From Ruminococcaceae bacterium UBA1691 (GTDB lineage Bacteria > Bacillota > Clostridia > Oscillospirales > Acutalibacteraceae): 32,056 bases of DNA. The notes beneath the pieces are model-generated. The model saw only the letters and a list, made by a program, of their open reading frames with translations. It did no database searches and had not been told where the DNA came from. Each line of letters begins with the position of its first letter. Position 1 is the stretch's first letter. Of this stretch, positions 6,020 to 14,061 are shown one piece after another. Position numbers and translations under genes: made by a program. The DNA lies in NCBI GenBank assembly GCA_002320555.1, contig DCJV01000057.1, positions 1 through 32,056 on the forward strand, read 5' to 3'.

Positions 6020-8653
6020 ATGAAGTTCCCCTATGATATTTCCGTGATCGTCCCAGTTTACAATGCGGAAAATTTTGTGGAACCCTGTATGGAGTGCCTG
6101 ATAGGGCAGACGATCGGCTTTTCCCACATGGAGGTGTTGCTCATCAATGACGGTTCGACCGATAGCAGTGAGGAGATTTGCCGTCGTTTTGCGAACCAGT
6201 ATGAAAATATATGCCTAATCTCCCAGGAGAATCAGGGCGTATCAGCGGCACGAAACGCCGGCATTCGGGCGGCGCGTGGGAAATATATCATGTTTCTGGA
6301 CTCGGACGATACGCTCTCTGATAATGCGGCGCAGGAAATCGTCTCTTTTTTTGATATGCACTATGAGGAGATCGATCTGCTGACATATCGGCTGTATTAC
6401 CGCAATGAAAGAGGGAGCATGTATGGCCATACCCGCTATGAGATTTTAAATGAGACTGGTATTTATGATCTGGAGGAAAATATACATATTGCACAAAGCA
6501 GTATGAATGTCTGCGTCAAGAACCGGCACGGAGAAAACCGGCTTTTCAATACCAGCCTCGCCCTGGCAGAGGACCAGTTTTACATCATGGAAATCTCCAT
6601 GCAAAAGAAGAGGATCGGTTATGTCAATGAAGCTTTCTATTTTTATTTCCGTCATTCAGGCGCAACGACGGCAATAGGGAATCATCCATATTATTGCTTT
6701 GATCATTTTCTCTATTTCTTCCATCTGTTGAGCGAAACTTATCGCCTGCCGGACGGCGGTCTGGACCGCGTCGCGCAGGCTTTGCTGCTGTATAATTTCA
6801 ATTGGCGCCTAAAAGGTGACGTGCTTTTCCCCTATCATTATGAGGGGGAAGCATTTGAGCGGGCGATAAATCAATTGCGTTTTTATGTCAATTTGATCGA
6901 CGACGACGTCATTCTGACCTCTCCCCATGTGGACCCTTTCCATAAGAATTTTTTTCTGCGCATGAAGCGGGAGCCATATCAAATCAGCTATGGCCCGGAT
7001 CGCTTTGCTATCTATTCCGGCAAAAATCTCTGGGTGGACGAGGAGCGCGGAGAAATCGTATTCCGGAAAACGCACCTGCGCGGGGGCATTTTCCATCTGG
7101 AAGGTTTTTTAAAATGCCCCGCAAGCGATTTCTATGATATTTCTCTGTATCTTTTGCTGGATCGGGAAACGAGTGGCACACCGCTTGAATTGTCACCGTC
7201 GACCTTCAGCATGTATAAATCACCGATTTGCACCAATCGTTTTTGGGCCTTTTCCTGCGATATCCCTCTCGAGGGACATGAGCATATTTCATTTGAGATT
7301 GAGCTGGAGGGCCGCCGGTATCCGACCAAATATTACTTTACGGTTCGGGCAGCCCTTGGCAAAAAGCAGATGAATCTGATGGAGGGGCACGATCTGGTCG
7401 AGATCGATTTTCTGGAGAAGGAAGAAATCTTTACGGGGTTTTCCGTAAAACAATTATCCGGTATTCGGCGCATTCTGCAAAGGATAAAGATGGATATCCA
7501 TTATTTCCGGCGGAATTTCAAAGGCTTTTTTTACCGTAAGGCCATCCGGAAAAGAAAACGTGAGATATGGCTTTATACAGATCGACACGGCGTGCTGGAC
7601 AATGGGTATTATCAGTTTAAGCATGATTTCGGCATACAGGACGGGATTCAAAGATACTACATTGTGGATGCCTTTAAAGACAAAAAGACGTATTTTACCC
7701 CTGAGGAGAGACGGCATCTGGTTAAATTCAAAAGCCTGCGTCATAAGCTATTGTTTTTAAACAGCAGCAAAATACTCACGTCTTTTCATTCGCCGAGCAT
7801 TTTTTCCCCTTTTGACAGCGCACCGCTGGCCTATTACGATGACCTGCTGCATTATGAGATGGTTTATCTACAGCATGGCATCCTGCACGCCCGCCTGGTC
7901 AATCTCTATGCCAAAGAACGCAGCGATATTGACCGGATTGTGGTATCCTCTGCGTTTGAAATGGAGAATCTGGAGAAAAACTATGGCTATTCGCCCAGAG
8001 ACTTCATTCCGAGCGGAATGCCGCGCCTGAATGCCATTGATCTTACTAGAAAGCCGGAGCGCAGGATTTTATTCTCCCCTTCCTGGCGTAAGAATCTGAT
8101 CGGCCCTTATATTGACAACCAGCGCGAGCTTTTACCCAAGCAGTTTCTTGCCTCAAAGTTTTATCAACAGATTGATCAGTTTTTGTGCTCAAAGGAGCTG
8201 GCGGACCTGCTGGAACAGTATGATTTGACGCTTGACTATAAAAATCATCCCATTTTTGAAGCGTACAATGATTATTTTAAAACCGGGAGCGACCGAATCA
8301 GAGTGCTTTCCGGCCCCATAAAGCTGGAAGAGTACCAAATGATGATTACCGACTTTTCCTCGATCGTATTCGACTTTGCCTATCTGGAGCGTCCGGTTTT
8401 ATATTTTGTGCCGGATTATGAGATGTTCCGAGCCGGCGTGACACATACGTATCGGGAGCTGGATCAGCCTTTGGAGGAGGGGTTTGGAGTATTTACCCAG
8501 ACAGCCGATGAGCTTTTTGAGCAGTTGAAGAGATTGATTGAAAACAATTTTGTACCGGATCCGGTTTATCAAAAGCGGATGCATGATTTTTTCTGGAATA
8601 AGGGCAAGGAAGAGGATACCCTGTATCAGTACCTGATGAAAGAAAAGGATTAG
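6020..8653 (+). CDS. GT2 glycosyltransferase fused to CDP-glycerol glycerophosphotransferase
   Basis: The 877-residue protein joins two enzymes. Residues 1-230 are a GT-A fold family 2 glycosyltransferase: VIVPVYNAE at 9-17, NDGSTD at 43-48, QGVSAARN and the metal-binding LDSDD at 93-97. Residues from about 500 to the end are a TagB/TagF-like domain with YLQHGILHARL, IPSGMPRLN, ILFSPSWRKN, NHPIFEAY, and ITDFSSIVFDFAYLERP. The roughly 250 residues between are beta-rich and not recognised. The ATG at 6020 has AAGGAG 7 nt upstream; the ATG at 6014 is too close to it. One polypeptide could add a sugar and a glycerol phosphate alternately, giving a glycosylated polyol-phosphate polymer (inference). 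A strong terminator follows. Confidence 0.87.
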   Translation: MKFPYDISVIVPVYNAENFVEPCMECLIGQTIGFSHMEVLLINDGSTDSSEEICRRFANQYENICLISQENQGVSAARNAGIRAARGKYIMFLDSDDTLSDNAAQEIVSFFDMHYEEIDLLTYRLYYRNERGSMYGHTRYEILNETGIYDLEENIHIAQSSMNVCVKNRHGENRLFNTSLALAEDQFYIMEISMQKKRIGYVNEAFYFYFRHSGATTAIGNHPYYCFDHFLYFFHLLSETYRLPDGGLDRVAQALLLYNFNWRLKGDVLFPYHYEGEAFERAINQLRFYVNLIDDDVILTSPHVDPFHKNFFLRMKREPYQISYGPDRFAIYSGKNLWVDEERGEIVFRKTHLRGGIFHLEGFLKCPASDFYDISLYLLLDRETSGTPLELSPSTFSMYKSPICTNRFWAFSCDIPLEGHEHISFEIELEGRRYPTKYYFTVRAALGKKQMNLMEGHDLVEIDFLEKEEIFTGFSVKQLSGIRRILQRIKMDIHYFRRNFKGFFYRKAIRKRKREIWLYTDRHGVLDNGYYQFKHDFGIQDGIQRYYIVDAFKDKKTYFTPEERRHLVKFKSLRHKLLFLNSSKILTSFHSPSIFSPFDSAPLAYYDDLLHYEMVYLQHGILHARLVNLYAKERSDIDRIVVSSAFEMENLEKNYGYSPRDFIPSGMPRLNAIDLTRKPERRILFSPSWRKNLIGPYIDNQRELLPKQFLASKFYQQIDQFLCSKELADLLEQYDLTLDYKNHPIFEAYNDYFKTGSDRIRVLSGPIKLEEYQMMITDFSSIVFDFAYLERPVLYFVPDYEMFRAGVTHTYRELDQPLEEGFGVFTQTADELFEQLKRLIENNFVPDPVYQKRMHDFFWNKGKEEDTLYQYLMKEKD

Positions 8654-8670
8654 GTTTCCCATAATACAAT

Positions 8671-8715
8671 GCCCCGGAAGAGCTTGGTGTACTAGGCTCT
8701 TCCGGGGCTTGTTTT
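8671..8715 (+). terminator. Rho-independent terminator of the wall-polymer operon
   Basis: A perfect 13-bp GC-rich stem (8671-8683 and 8696-8708) with a 12-nt loop and TTGTTTT tail, 17 bp after the stop. Its tail touches the stop codon of the convergent phage fibre gene at 8715, so there is no spacer between the host operon and the cassette. Confidence 0.9.
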
Positions 8716-9179
8716 CAGTGAAACGCCACATATAAATACGTCATACCGCTCTTGTTCAAACAGCTAACGCCGTTTCCGAGTGCGGCGTCCATCTTCACAG
8801 AAAATCCGTTGCTCGTCACGCTCAGGCCGAGCGTTCCCTGTCCATTGACAGCAAGACCGGAATAAACGGTTGTTTTGCCGCTCGTTGAATCGACGGCAGA
8901 GGGAGGGTATCCGGCGGCCATCAGAAATACGGCTTTTGGATGGAAGCCGAGCTGGATCGTCCGCTCCGCCGCGTTTGTCCCGAAATAGGTGCCGGCGGCA
9001 AAGGGCGCGTTCCAGAGGGCCTTGTCGGAGATTGTGACATGCAGATCCGCGTTGGCGAGATGCCCGCCAAGCTTTTCATCGAGGATGCGGTTGTCCTGAT
9101 TGAAGTCCGCGCGTTTTGGCGTGTCTGCGCCCGCCCAATTGTTGAGCCCGGGCTTTTCTGTCTTTGCACTGCTGGGCAT
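8715..9179 (-). CDS. Short phage tail fibre/receptor-binding protein
   Basis: Last gene of the phage-derived operon, 154 residues. The N-terminal part has the NNWAGADTPKRADFNQDN pattern common at the start of Xkd-type tail fibre proteins from Firmicutes phages, probably the baseplate-attachment part. The C-terminal part (from about residue 70) is rich in beta structure, Gly, Ser and Thr, as expected of a receptor-binding head. There is no long collagen-like or coiled-coil shaft, so it is much shorter than typical tail fibres. GGAGGT lies 6 nt before the ATG at 9179. It follows the YmfQ-like gene by 13 bp. The ligand is unknown; a surface polysaccharide would be the usual target. Confidence 0.7.
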   Translation of the reverse strand: MPSSAKTEKPGLNNWAGADTPKRADFNQDNRILDEKLGGHLANADLHVTISDKALWNAPFAAGTYFGTNAAERTIQLGFHPKAVFLMAAGYPPSAVDSTSGKTTVYSGLAVNGQGTLGLSVTSNGFSVKMDAALGNGVSCLNKSGMTYLYVAFH

Positions 9180-9192
9180 GGTTTCACCTCCT

Positions 9193-9759
9193 CTATTCGG
9201 TGTCCTCCTGCAGCTCCCACCGCAGGGAAAGCGCATCCCAGACGTTGAATGGCGTACCGGCTGCGTCCAGCGCGTCCCAATTCTCCGCGGGAAGGTCCGC
9301 CCAGATTTTCAGCTGTGCGGGCAGGCTGCGCTCGATTGCATGGACTGCCGGCGCACAGTCGGTCAAAGTGCCTGCATGGCCTGCGAACAACAGGCGGATG
9401 GTATGCGCTGAAACATCCTCTTCGAGAGCGCCTGCAAAACCGACCGTTTCCAGAAGTGCACGAATCTCATCCCTCGTGAAGCCCGGGGGCCCGAGGGAAA
9501 GGCGGGCAAGAATCCCGGCGCGGCGTTCGGACAGGGGGGCATCCTCCTGATGGAGGCCTAAAACACGCTCCCAAACGGCGAGGCGTTGCGATGGGGCCGT
9601 CTGAATAAAAGCCGCCTGCGTCAGGCGCTCAAGCCGCTGCGCCGCCTTTTCGAGACTCTGCGCATAGGCGCTCAGCTCTGCGAGTACGGAGCTTCCCGGA
9701 GAGAGCGCATAGAGGTGCAGGGGAAGGAGCGTTTGTGTCATTTGTTCCAGTATGGACAA
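9193..9759 (-). CDS. YmfQ/XkdU-like baseplate protein
   Basis: The 188-residue protein fits the DUF2313 (YmfQ, Mu gp48, PBSX XkdU) family, which links baseplate wedges to the fibres. Typical features are a helical N-terminus with repeated Leu/Arg heptads, AVWERVLGL around residue 63, a segment like SERRAGILARL, and GFTRDEIRALLETVGF. The start is the TTG at 9757-9759, which has GGGAGG 7 nt upstream. The next in-frame ATG (MTQTLL) has no such site. The gene lies 13 bp after the baseplate J stop, and its place between baseplate J and fibre is the standard order in PBSX/Mu-type tails, which supports the call. Confidence 0.75.
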   Translation of the reverse strand: MSILEQMTQTLLPLHLYALSPGSSVLAELSAYAQSLEKAAQRLERLTQAAFIQTAPSQRLAVWERVLGLHQEDAPLSERRAGILARLSLGPPGFTRDEIRALLETVGFAGALEEDVSAHTIRLLFAGHAGTLTDCAPAVHAIERSLPAQLKIWADLPAENWDALDAAGTPFNVWDALSLRWELQEDTE

Positions 9760-9772
9760 GCGTTTCCCTCCC

Positions 9773-10846
9773 TCATAGCATGGATTGCACGGAGATCGTG
9801 CCTGGGATCAGCTTTACGTCTGCTGAGAGCAGCGTGTCCTCCGCAGGAGATTCCAGCGCGTAATTGGCCACACCATCCACACGGAACAGTACTTCTCCGA
9901 GCCGAGCGGCCAGAAGCGAGCTGCCGAGCGGCAGGGCCTCCAAAAAGCCACGCAGTGCGTCTTCGCAGCGGGCGGTCACCTGTGCGGCATCATAGCCGTA
10001 TTCCACAAGCACCTTGGCGGAGAGGTTCATCCGGGTACGGACAGCGGCGCGCACGAGGACGTCCGTGCCGATTTCCCGCTCATGGGAAAAATCCTCTTGG
10101 ATGCGGGCCACAAGCGCTGCGTCCGGCGTTTCGGCCGCAGTCAGGATGACAACATCCACAGTCCCCGCGCCGCGGGCGCGCGGCAGGACGGAGGCCTCCA
10201 GCACGCATTCGTAGGAGAGTGCTTTTTCACGGTAGGTGTCTGCGTTTGCCCCGTTGGGCATCCTGCCGAGTGTGTCGAGCAGGCGGCGGCGCAGATGCTC
10301 ATCCGTTTCCACATCCGCTCCGCCGTCAAAGGGGGCCGGATTGGTCACCTGTGCAACGCCCTGCGGCGGATTGACCGGCAGCGTGATCGTTCCGGCGGCC
10401 ACATTGGAGGACGCACCTAGTTCCAGCGCACGCGCACGGACGCAGACCTGTGTTTCTCCAGCGTGCAGCGTCGCCTGCTCCAATGTAGAGAATTGCCTGC
10501 CCTGCGTCCCCGGCGCCGCGCAGAGCACGCCTGTGGGGAGCGTTATCTCCGGCATTTCCTCTGCCACCGGCCGGGAGAAACAGAGCTGCCCCTCGGCAAA
10601 GGAGGCTGCCTTACGCACAAGCCCCCACATGGCGGCAAGGTTGTCGAGCTGTGCACCTACGGCAGAGTCCGGAAAAACCTGCCGCTGAAGCCAGCTGATG
10701 CGGGCGTGCAGAGAGAACAGCTGCCCAGCCAGCACACGCAGGCGGATGCCTGCATCAGAAGCATCGTCTGGGCGGCTGCCGCTTCTGGCTTCGTAGGAAG
10801 CTAGAAGCTCCTCTAAAATGCTCTGATAGGTATATGGGTTATCCAT
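9773..10846 (-). CDS. Baseplate J-like protein (wedge)
   Basis: The 357-residue protein is a Baseplate_J family member (P2 gpJ, T4 gp6, PBSX XkdT), the main structural piece of baseplate wedges in contractile tails. Visible features are SDAGIRLRVLAGQLF and the LDNLAAMWGL stretch in the N-terminal third, TVDVVILT in the middle, and a C-terminal beta-rich part with EVLFRVDGV. Length is normal for the XkdT type. The ATG overlaps the end of the gp25-like gene (ATGGATAA), which suggests translational coupling. In all well-studied tails this protein works with a sheath, but no sheath gene is present in this cassette. Confidence 0.88.
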   Translation of the reverse strand: MDNPYTYQSILEELLASYEARSGSRPDDASDAGIRLRVLAGQLFSLHARISWLQRQVFPDSAVGAQLDNLAAMWGLVRKAASFAEGQLCFSRPVAEEMPEITLPTGVLCAAPGTQGRQFSTLEQATLHAGETQVCVRARALELGASSNVAAGTITLPVNPPQGVAQVTNPAPFDGGADVETDEHLRRRLLDTLGRMPNGANADTYREKALSYECVLEASVLPRARGAGTVDVVILTAAETPDAALVARIQEDFSHEREIGTDVLVRAAVRTRMNLSAKVLVEYGYDAAQVTARCEDALRGFLEALPLGSSLLAARLGEVLFRVDGVANYALESPAEDTLLSADVKLIPGTISVQSML

Positions 10847-11210
10847 CTGTCTGAATCAAAACCTCCTTTTCCCAGTTCTTTCCGGCGAGCCGGATGAGAA
10901 AGCCGGTCAATCGTCCGCTTTCGTCTCGCTGGCAGTCCGCAGAGCGCACGCGGACGTTCGGTAGAGGGAGAAGCGCCTCCTGCGCAAGCTCTAGCGCCCG
11001 CGCGGCGCAGTCCGTCTCCTCTGGATTTTCCGCAAGGGCACAAAGCCTGCTGCCGAAGGAAGGCTGGTAGAGAAATGCCCCTTTTGGTACCTGAAGCCGG
11101 ATCAGGCAGCGCTGTAATTCCTCTTTCCAACCGGTGACAGCAATTGGTTTTCCGCAGATGTCCAGCGCCCAATCCCTGTTTGCGAGTAGTGTATCCAAAT
11201 GGCTTTTCAT
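10839..11210 (-). CDS. gp25/XkdS-like baseplate wedge protein
   Basis: A 123-residue protein in the position of PBSX XkdS (DUF2634) or T4 gp25. It has the compact wedge features: an early DWALDICGKPIAVTGWKEE segment, LIRLQVPKGAFLYQPSFGSRL, and a helical middle (CAARALELAQEAL) followed by a beta strand pair ending VRVRSADC. In T4, gp25 starts sheath assembly. The ATG at 11208-11210 overlaps the TGA of the upstream spike gene (ATGA), so it is probably translated by re-initiation. The frame stays open far upstream of this ATG, but that part is the reverse shadow of the spike gene. Confidence 0.72.
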   Translation of the reverse strand: MKSHLDTLLANRDWALDICGKPIAVTGWKEELQRCLIRLQVPKGAFLYQPSFGSRLCALAENPEETDCAARALELAQEALLPLPNVRVRSADCQRDESGRLTGFLIRLAGKNWEKEVLIQTDG

Positions 11211-11587
11211 TCCTTTCTTTCTTCCAGCTTCCGGGCGCGCACCGTGCCGTCTCTGGTGATGGTGACGCCATTTAAGTCGATTTCTCCGCTGTTTTTCAGC
11301 GTAAGGCTTGCGCCGCCCGCTGAGAATAGCCGGATTTCTCCCGGCCGGAGCCCCTGTGTATCCGCCACCCGGACGCCTGTGCAGATCGTTTCGCCCGCAC
11401 AGGGGGAGAGGAGCACCTGCGCGCCCTGGCTGGGGATGGAAATCAGGCCGGCGGGCGCGTAGAGCGGGACATTCTGCCGCCGCGCAGATCCGGTGGCGGC
11501 GAGCTCTGCATTCTGAAAGGAATCCGCCCGTCCGTTTTCTGCGGGGCCCATCCGGGCGGACTGTGCGATTTTTTGCGTTATCCACAT
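11207..11587 (-). CDS. Small baseplate spike protein (gpV/gp45-like)
   Basis: The 126-residue protein looks like the spike part of baseplate assembly protein V (P2 gpV, Mu gp45). From about residue 40 it is beta-rich: VPLYAPAGLISIPSQGAQVL, then EIRLFSAGGASLTLKNSGEI and DLNGVTITRDGTV, repeats expected of a trimeric beta-helix. It is shorter than most gpV proteins, and the N-terminal OB-fold seems reduced or absent. GGGAGG lies 9 nt before the ATG. It is flanked by the hub gene and the gp25-like gene, as expected for a spike. A spike implies that the particle is still built to touch or pierce a cell surface. Confidence 0.7.
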   Translation of the reverse strand: MWITQKIAQSARMGPAENGRADSFQNAELAATGSARRQNVPLYAPAGLISIPSQGAQVLLSPCAGETICTGVRVADTQGLRPGEIRLFSAGGASLTLKNSGEIDLNGVTITRDGTVRARKLEERKE

Positions 11588-11604
11588 AGAATATTACCTC
11601 CCGA

Positions 11605-12558
11605 TTAAAAATGGCCTTTTGGGCGCAACGTCACGGTGCATCCAGCGCCGCTTTGCGCCCAATGGTATCGCATCGACCAGATGCACCAGTCTCCTCTGCT
11701 TGGCGCGCAGGCGGCGTCCGGCGCATGCACGGCGTCGCCGAGCTCTCCGGCAAAGGAAAACGGCGCTTCCAGGATCAGCTCCTCGCTTCCTGCGAGAGAG
11801 CGCTTGAGCAGCAGCTCCACTTCCCGTCTGCCACGCCACGCGGGGGATTGTGCAAGATTCAGAAACCGTCTCGTCTGCAGCGGACAGGCTCCTGGTTCCT
11901 GCTCCATCGTATAGAGATAGTCGCTTTCCCGGTCCGGCCGGTAGCGAACCTGTGAAATCACGCCATAGGGCCGCCGGATTCGTTTCAGGGACGTATAGCG
12001 GATTCCTCCGGCGGCCTGATTGGAAAACAGATGGGAAGCCTTCTGGCCTGGAGGACAGGCTTCCAATACGCCGTCGCCCATGACCCGCGGCTGCCATCCG
12101 CACACATAGGAGCAGAAATCCGAGAGCACCTCCCATTCGCTCTGCCCTTTTCCAACGTGGTAAACGCCGGGGCACCGCCCCTCCCCGCGCACACCGGACA
12201 GGCCGTAAGGCGCGGCGTGCAGCAGAAAGAGCGCTTGCAGGTCCGGCCGATTGTAGCTTGCAGGCAGCGCTTCGTTGTCAATTAATGCGCCGCCCTGAGA
12301 ACGCGCGCTGATCAGAAGGCGCGGTCCTGATCGATCGAGGGAAAAGACCTGCTCGTCGACCGTGCCGGCAAAAAGCGCCGCGGCGGAATTTTCCCGGATG
12401 ATCTGAATGCCAGAGAGCGGGGGGAGAGATTCATTCATGGAAAAAGATAACGTGGCCTGGCGGGCCGGTGAGGTGCAGGTAATTTTAACCTCCAGTCTGT
12501 CCGGCGTAGGGAGCGTGATTTCCTTTCCGTCCTCCATCCGAAGGGCTGTATAGTTCAT
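11605..12558 (-). CDS. Tail hub protein (gpD/XkdQ-like)
   Basis: The 317-residue protein fits the hub family (P2 gpD, T4 gp27, PBSX XkdQ), a trimer that joins tube and spike. Visible features are an N-terminal beta domain (TLSFSMNESLPPL, IIRENSAAALFAGTVDE), and in the middle the SEWEVLSDFCSYVCGWQPRV stretch characteristic of hubs, followed by DGVLEA. It ends with a domain containing DAVHAP and an SMRYHWAQSG-type strand. The ATG at 12556-12558 has GGAGGT 8 nt upstream and overlaps the stop of the LysM gene (ATGA). No peptidase or lysozyme domain is visible. Confidence 0.78.
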   Translation of the reverse strand: MNYTALRMEDGKEITLPTPDRLEVKITCTSPARQATLSFSMNESLPPLSGIQIIRENSAAALFAGTVDEQVFSLDRSGPRLLISARSQGGALIDNEALPASYNRPDLQALFLLHAAPYGLSGVRGEGRCPGVYHVGKGQSEWEVLSDFCSYVCGWQPRVMGDGVLEACPPGQKASHLFSNQAAGGIRYTSLKRIRRPYGVISQVRYRPDRESDYLYTMEQEPGACPLQTRRFLNLAQSPAWRGRREVELLLKRSLAGSEELILEAPFSFAGELGDAVHAPDAACAPSRGDWCIWSMRYHWAQSGAGCTVTLRPKGHF

Positions 12559-13061
12559 CGGATATTCACCTCCTCTCCCGCGCCCACGCTCCATGGCTCT
12601 GGAATCTCCGGGTTGAGCGCGAGAAGGCGCTCAATGGGGATGGAAAAGCGCGCTGCCAGATGCCAGAGCGTTTCGCCTTCTTTAAGCAAAACGGTGGGTT
12701 CTTCGCATGGAGCGCTTTTGTATTCTGCCGGGCTCTCCCGGAAGGAGAAAGCATACTCGACCATCCGCATGCTGCCGCGCAGCAGGGTAAGCTCTGTCAG
12801 GACAGCCTGCATGGGGCCGTATTCTGGCAGGGTAAGAATCTCTGCACCGCCCTTTGACAGGAGCGCATGCAGGGTGGCGAACTGTGCTGCGGCGTCCGGG
12901 CCGGTAAAGAAGCCGCGCCCGCTGACAGAACGCAGAAGAGGGCCGTCTTCCTGCAGTGAGGGAGCAGGAAACAACGTTTCCCGGGTATGCCTGCCATCCT
13001 CTACACGGATTTCTATGGGATTGATTGGCCATGAGAAGGGGCCAAACCGCATGCTCGTCAT
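12555..13061 (-). CDS. LysM-domain tail/baseplate protein (XkdP-like)
   Basis: The 168-residue protein has an N-terminal beta-rich domain (starting MRFGPFSWPINPIEIRVED after two to three residues) and a C-terminal LysM motif. The LysM part is visible as LLKEGETLWHLAARFSIPIE, with NPEIPEPWSVGAGEEVNI closing the repeat. XkdP and P2 gpX-type proteins have this arrangement and sit between tape measure and hub. It is shorter than XkdP (about 235 residues). The ATG at 13059-13061 has AAAGGA 8 nt upstream. It follows the 44-codon ORF by 16 bp. LysM may bind peptidoglycan or help attach hub and tube. Confidence 0.75.
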   Translation of the reverse strand: MTSMRFGPFSWPINPIEIRVEDGRHTRETLFPAPSLQEDGPLLRSVSGRGFFTGPDAAAQFATLHALLSKGGAEILTLPEYGPMQAVLTELTLLRGSMRMVEYAFSFRESPAEYKSAPCEEPTVLLKEGETLWHLAARFSIPIERLLALNPEIPEPWSVGAGEEVNIR

Positions 13062-13077
13062 TGCAACCGTCCTTTCT

Positions 13078-13212
13078 TCAAGGCTGCATCGGCGCGGGAT
13101 AAAGGCGCGCGTCGCGCTCGAGCGCAAGGGACACCTGGTCCAGCAATGCTGCGCTATCGTCTGGTGGCACCGTTACACTCTGTGCCTGCTGTGAGAAAGC
13201 TTCTTCCAACAT
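13078..13212 (-). CDS. 44-residue protein in the tape-measure position
   Basis: A 44-codon ORF from ATG 13212, preceded by GAAAGGGTGG about 9 nt upstream. The protein begins MLEEAFSQQAQ and is mostly predicted helix (SAALLDQVSLALERDARLY) with a Pro-rich middle and tail. I do not recognise it. In PBSX-type tails this slot, between tube (XkdM) and LysM protein (XkdP), holds a tail chaperone and a tape measure of many hundred residues. This is the only coding capacity there. It could be a minimal tape measure, a chaperone remnant or a plug. The good RBS, the tight spacing and the lack of other frames support its being translated. Confidence 0.6.
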   Translation of the reverse strand: MLEEAFSQQAQSVTVPPDDSAALLDQVSLALERDARLYPAPMQP

Positions 13213-13228
13213 AAAAAGAACCACCCTT

Positions 13229-13609
13229 TCAAGAAATGTGCCGCGAAAGCGCGAGCAGGACGGCTTTTTCCACGGCGCATTCGCGCGGCGAAAGCTTCTC
13301 CGTGATGGAGAGCCATTCGCAGCCTTCATAAGTAATACGGGCCTGCGGCTTAACGATCACGAGTGAAAAGCCGCTGAAAGAAAACAGATCAATTTCCCCA
13401 TTCTCCGGCGAGAGACGGGAAAGCGTGATGGTATACTGCATCGGGCCGAGGCCTGCCGCCTGCCCCTCCGGCGCGCCAAAGGGGACGACCGGATACGCCT
13501 CCCGGCGGGCCTGTGTCTCACAGCCTTCTACCGCCGCAATCCGCTTCCCGTCCGCTTCCAGGAAAATATCCCGGCCCGTTACACGGGAAAAACGCTGGAT
13601 ATCAGTCAT
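13229..13609 (-). CDS. Tail tube-like protein (XkdM-like, putative)
   Basis: The 126-residue protein starts with RFSRVTGRDIFLEADGKRIA and VEGCETQARRE, a pattern like the start of XkdM-type tube proteins (a strand with a short 'DGK/NGK' turn, then an 'E-x-K/Q-x' strand). It continues with a QYTITLSRL beta strand. It is beta-rich, of the size of tail-tube or tube-initiator monomers. It overlaps the upstream gene by ATGA. Its place after the connector genes and before the 44-residue ORF is where the tube gene belongs. Sequence similarity is weak by eye, so this could instead be a hub-associated tube-initiator protein. Confidence 0.55.
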   Translation of the reverse strand: MTDIQRFSRVTGRDIFLEADGKRIAAVEGCETQARREAYPVVPFGAPEGQAAGLGPMQYTITLSRLSPENGEIDLFSFSGFSLVIVKPQARITYEGCEWLSITEKLSPRECAVEKAVLLALSRHIS

Positions 13610-14061
13610 TCGTTTTTCTCTCCTTCCTCACGGTATCCCTGCAGCTTCATTTCGATCCAGGCGTTCAGCTCCAGAGACCCTGTCTCCTTGCGGGCACTGA
13701 CCGGGCCACAGCCGGCGGCCGTGACAGCGAAGGGCGCGTCAAAGAAGAGCGCCTCCCAGATGCGTTCAAAGGTTTCCTGGCAGGCGCTGCCGCCCAACCG
13801 GTTCGGCGCATGAATCTGGAGACGTATGCGCAGCGTCCAGGGGTAGCCAGTCAATGCATGGCCATTCCTTTCGCCGATGAACCGCCCGAGTACGTCCGGG
13901 GTGCATTCGGCCCGCTCCAGTCCGACGGCTACCGTGATGCGGCGCAGAGGGGAATCCTTTTTTGCCGCAGGATAATCTTCGCAGAAGGTGACATCCGAAA
14001 GGGCCTCCCATTCAGAGAGAAAACGGAGCACCTCTTTTACTGCATCTAAAAAGCCGCTCAT
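13606..14061 (-). CDS. Putative tail terminator/completion protein
   Basis: The 151-residue protein begins MSGFLDAVKEVLRFLSEWE and has an alpha/beta make-up with a late strand TLRIRLQIHAPN and a final SLELNAWIEMKLQGY. This layout (N-terminal helix, then a beta sheet with a helix containing CQETFERIWEALF) resembles tail terminator proteins such as SPP1 gp17 or lambda gpU. These cap the tube and join it to the head. The ATG at 14061 follows GGAGG by 7 nt and overlaps the previous stop (ATGA). The assignment rests on gene order and fold impression, not on a strong motif. There is no sign of a tail-sheath protein before or after it. Confidence 0.5.
   Translation of the reverse strand: MSGFLDAVKEVLRFLSEWEALSDVTFCEDYPAAKKDSPLRRITVAVGLERAECTPDVLGRFIGERNGHALTGYPWTLRIRLQIHAPNRLGGSACQETFERIWEALFFDAPFAVTAAGCGPVSARKETGSLELNAWIEMKLQGYREEGEKNE

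Noticed and set aside
11594..12175. 193-codon minus-strand frame inside the hub gene
   Set aside because: Overlaps the hub gene in another frame, with no RBS and an Arg-rich composition typical of shadow frames.
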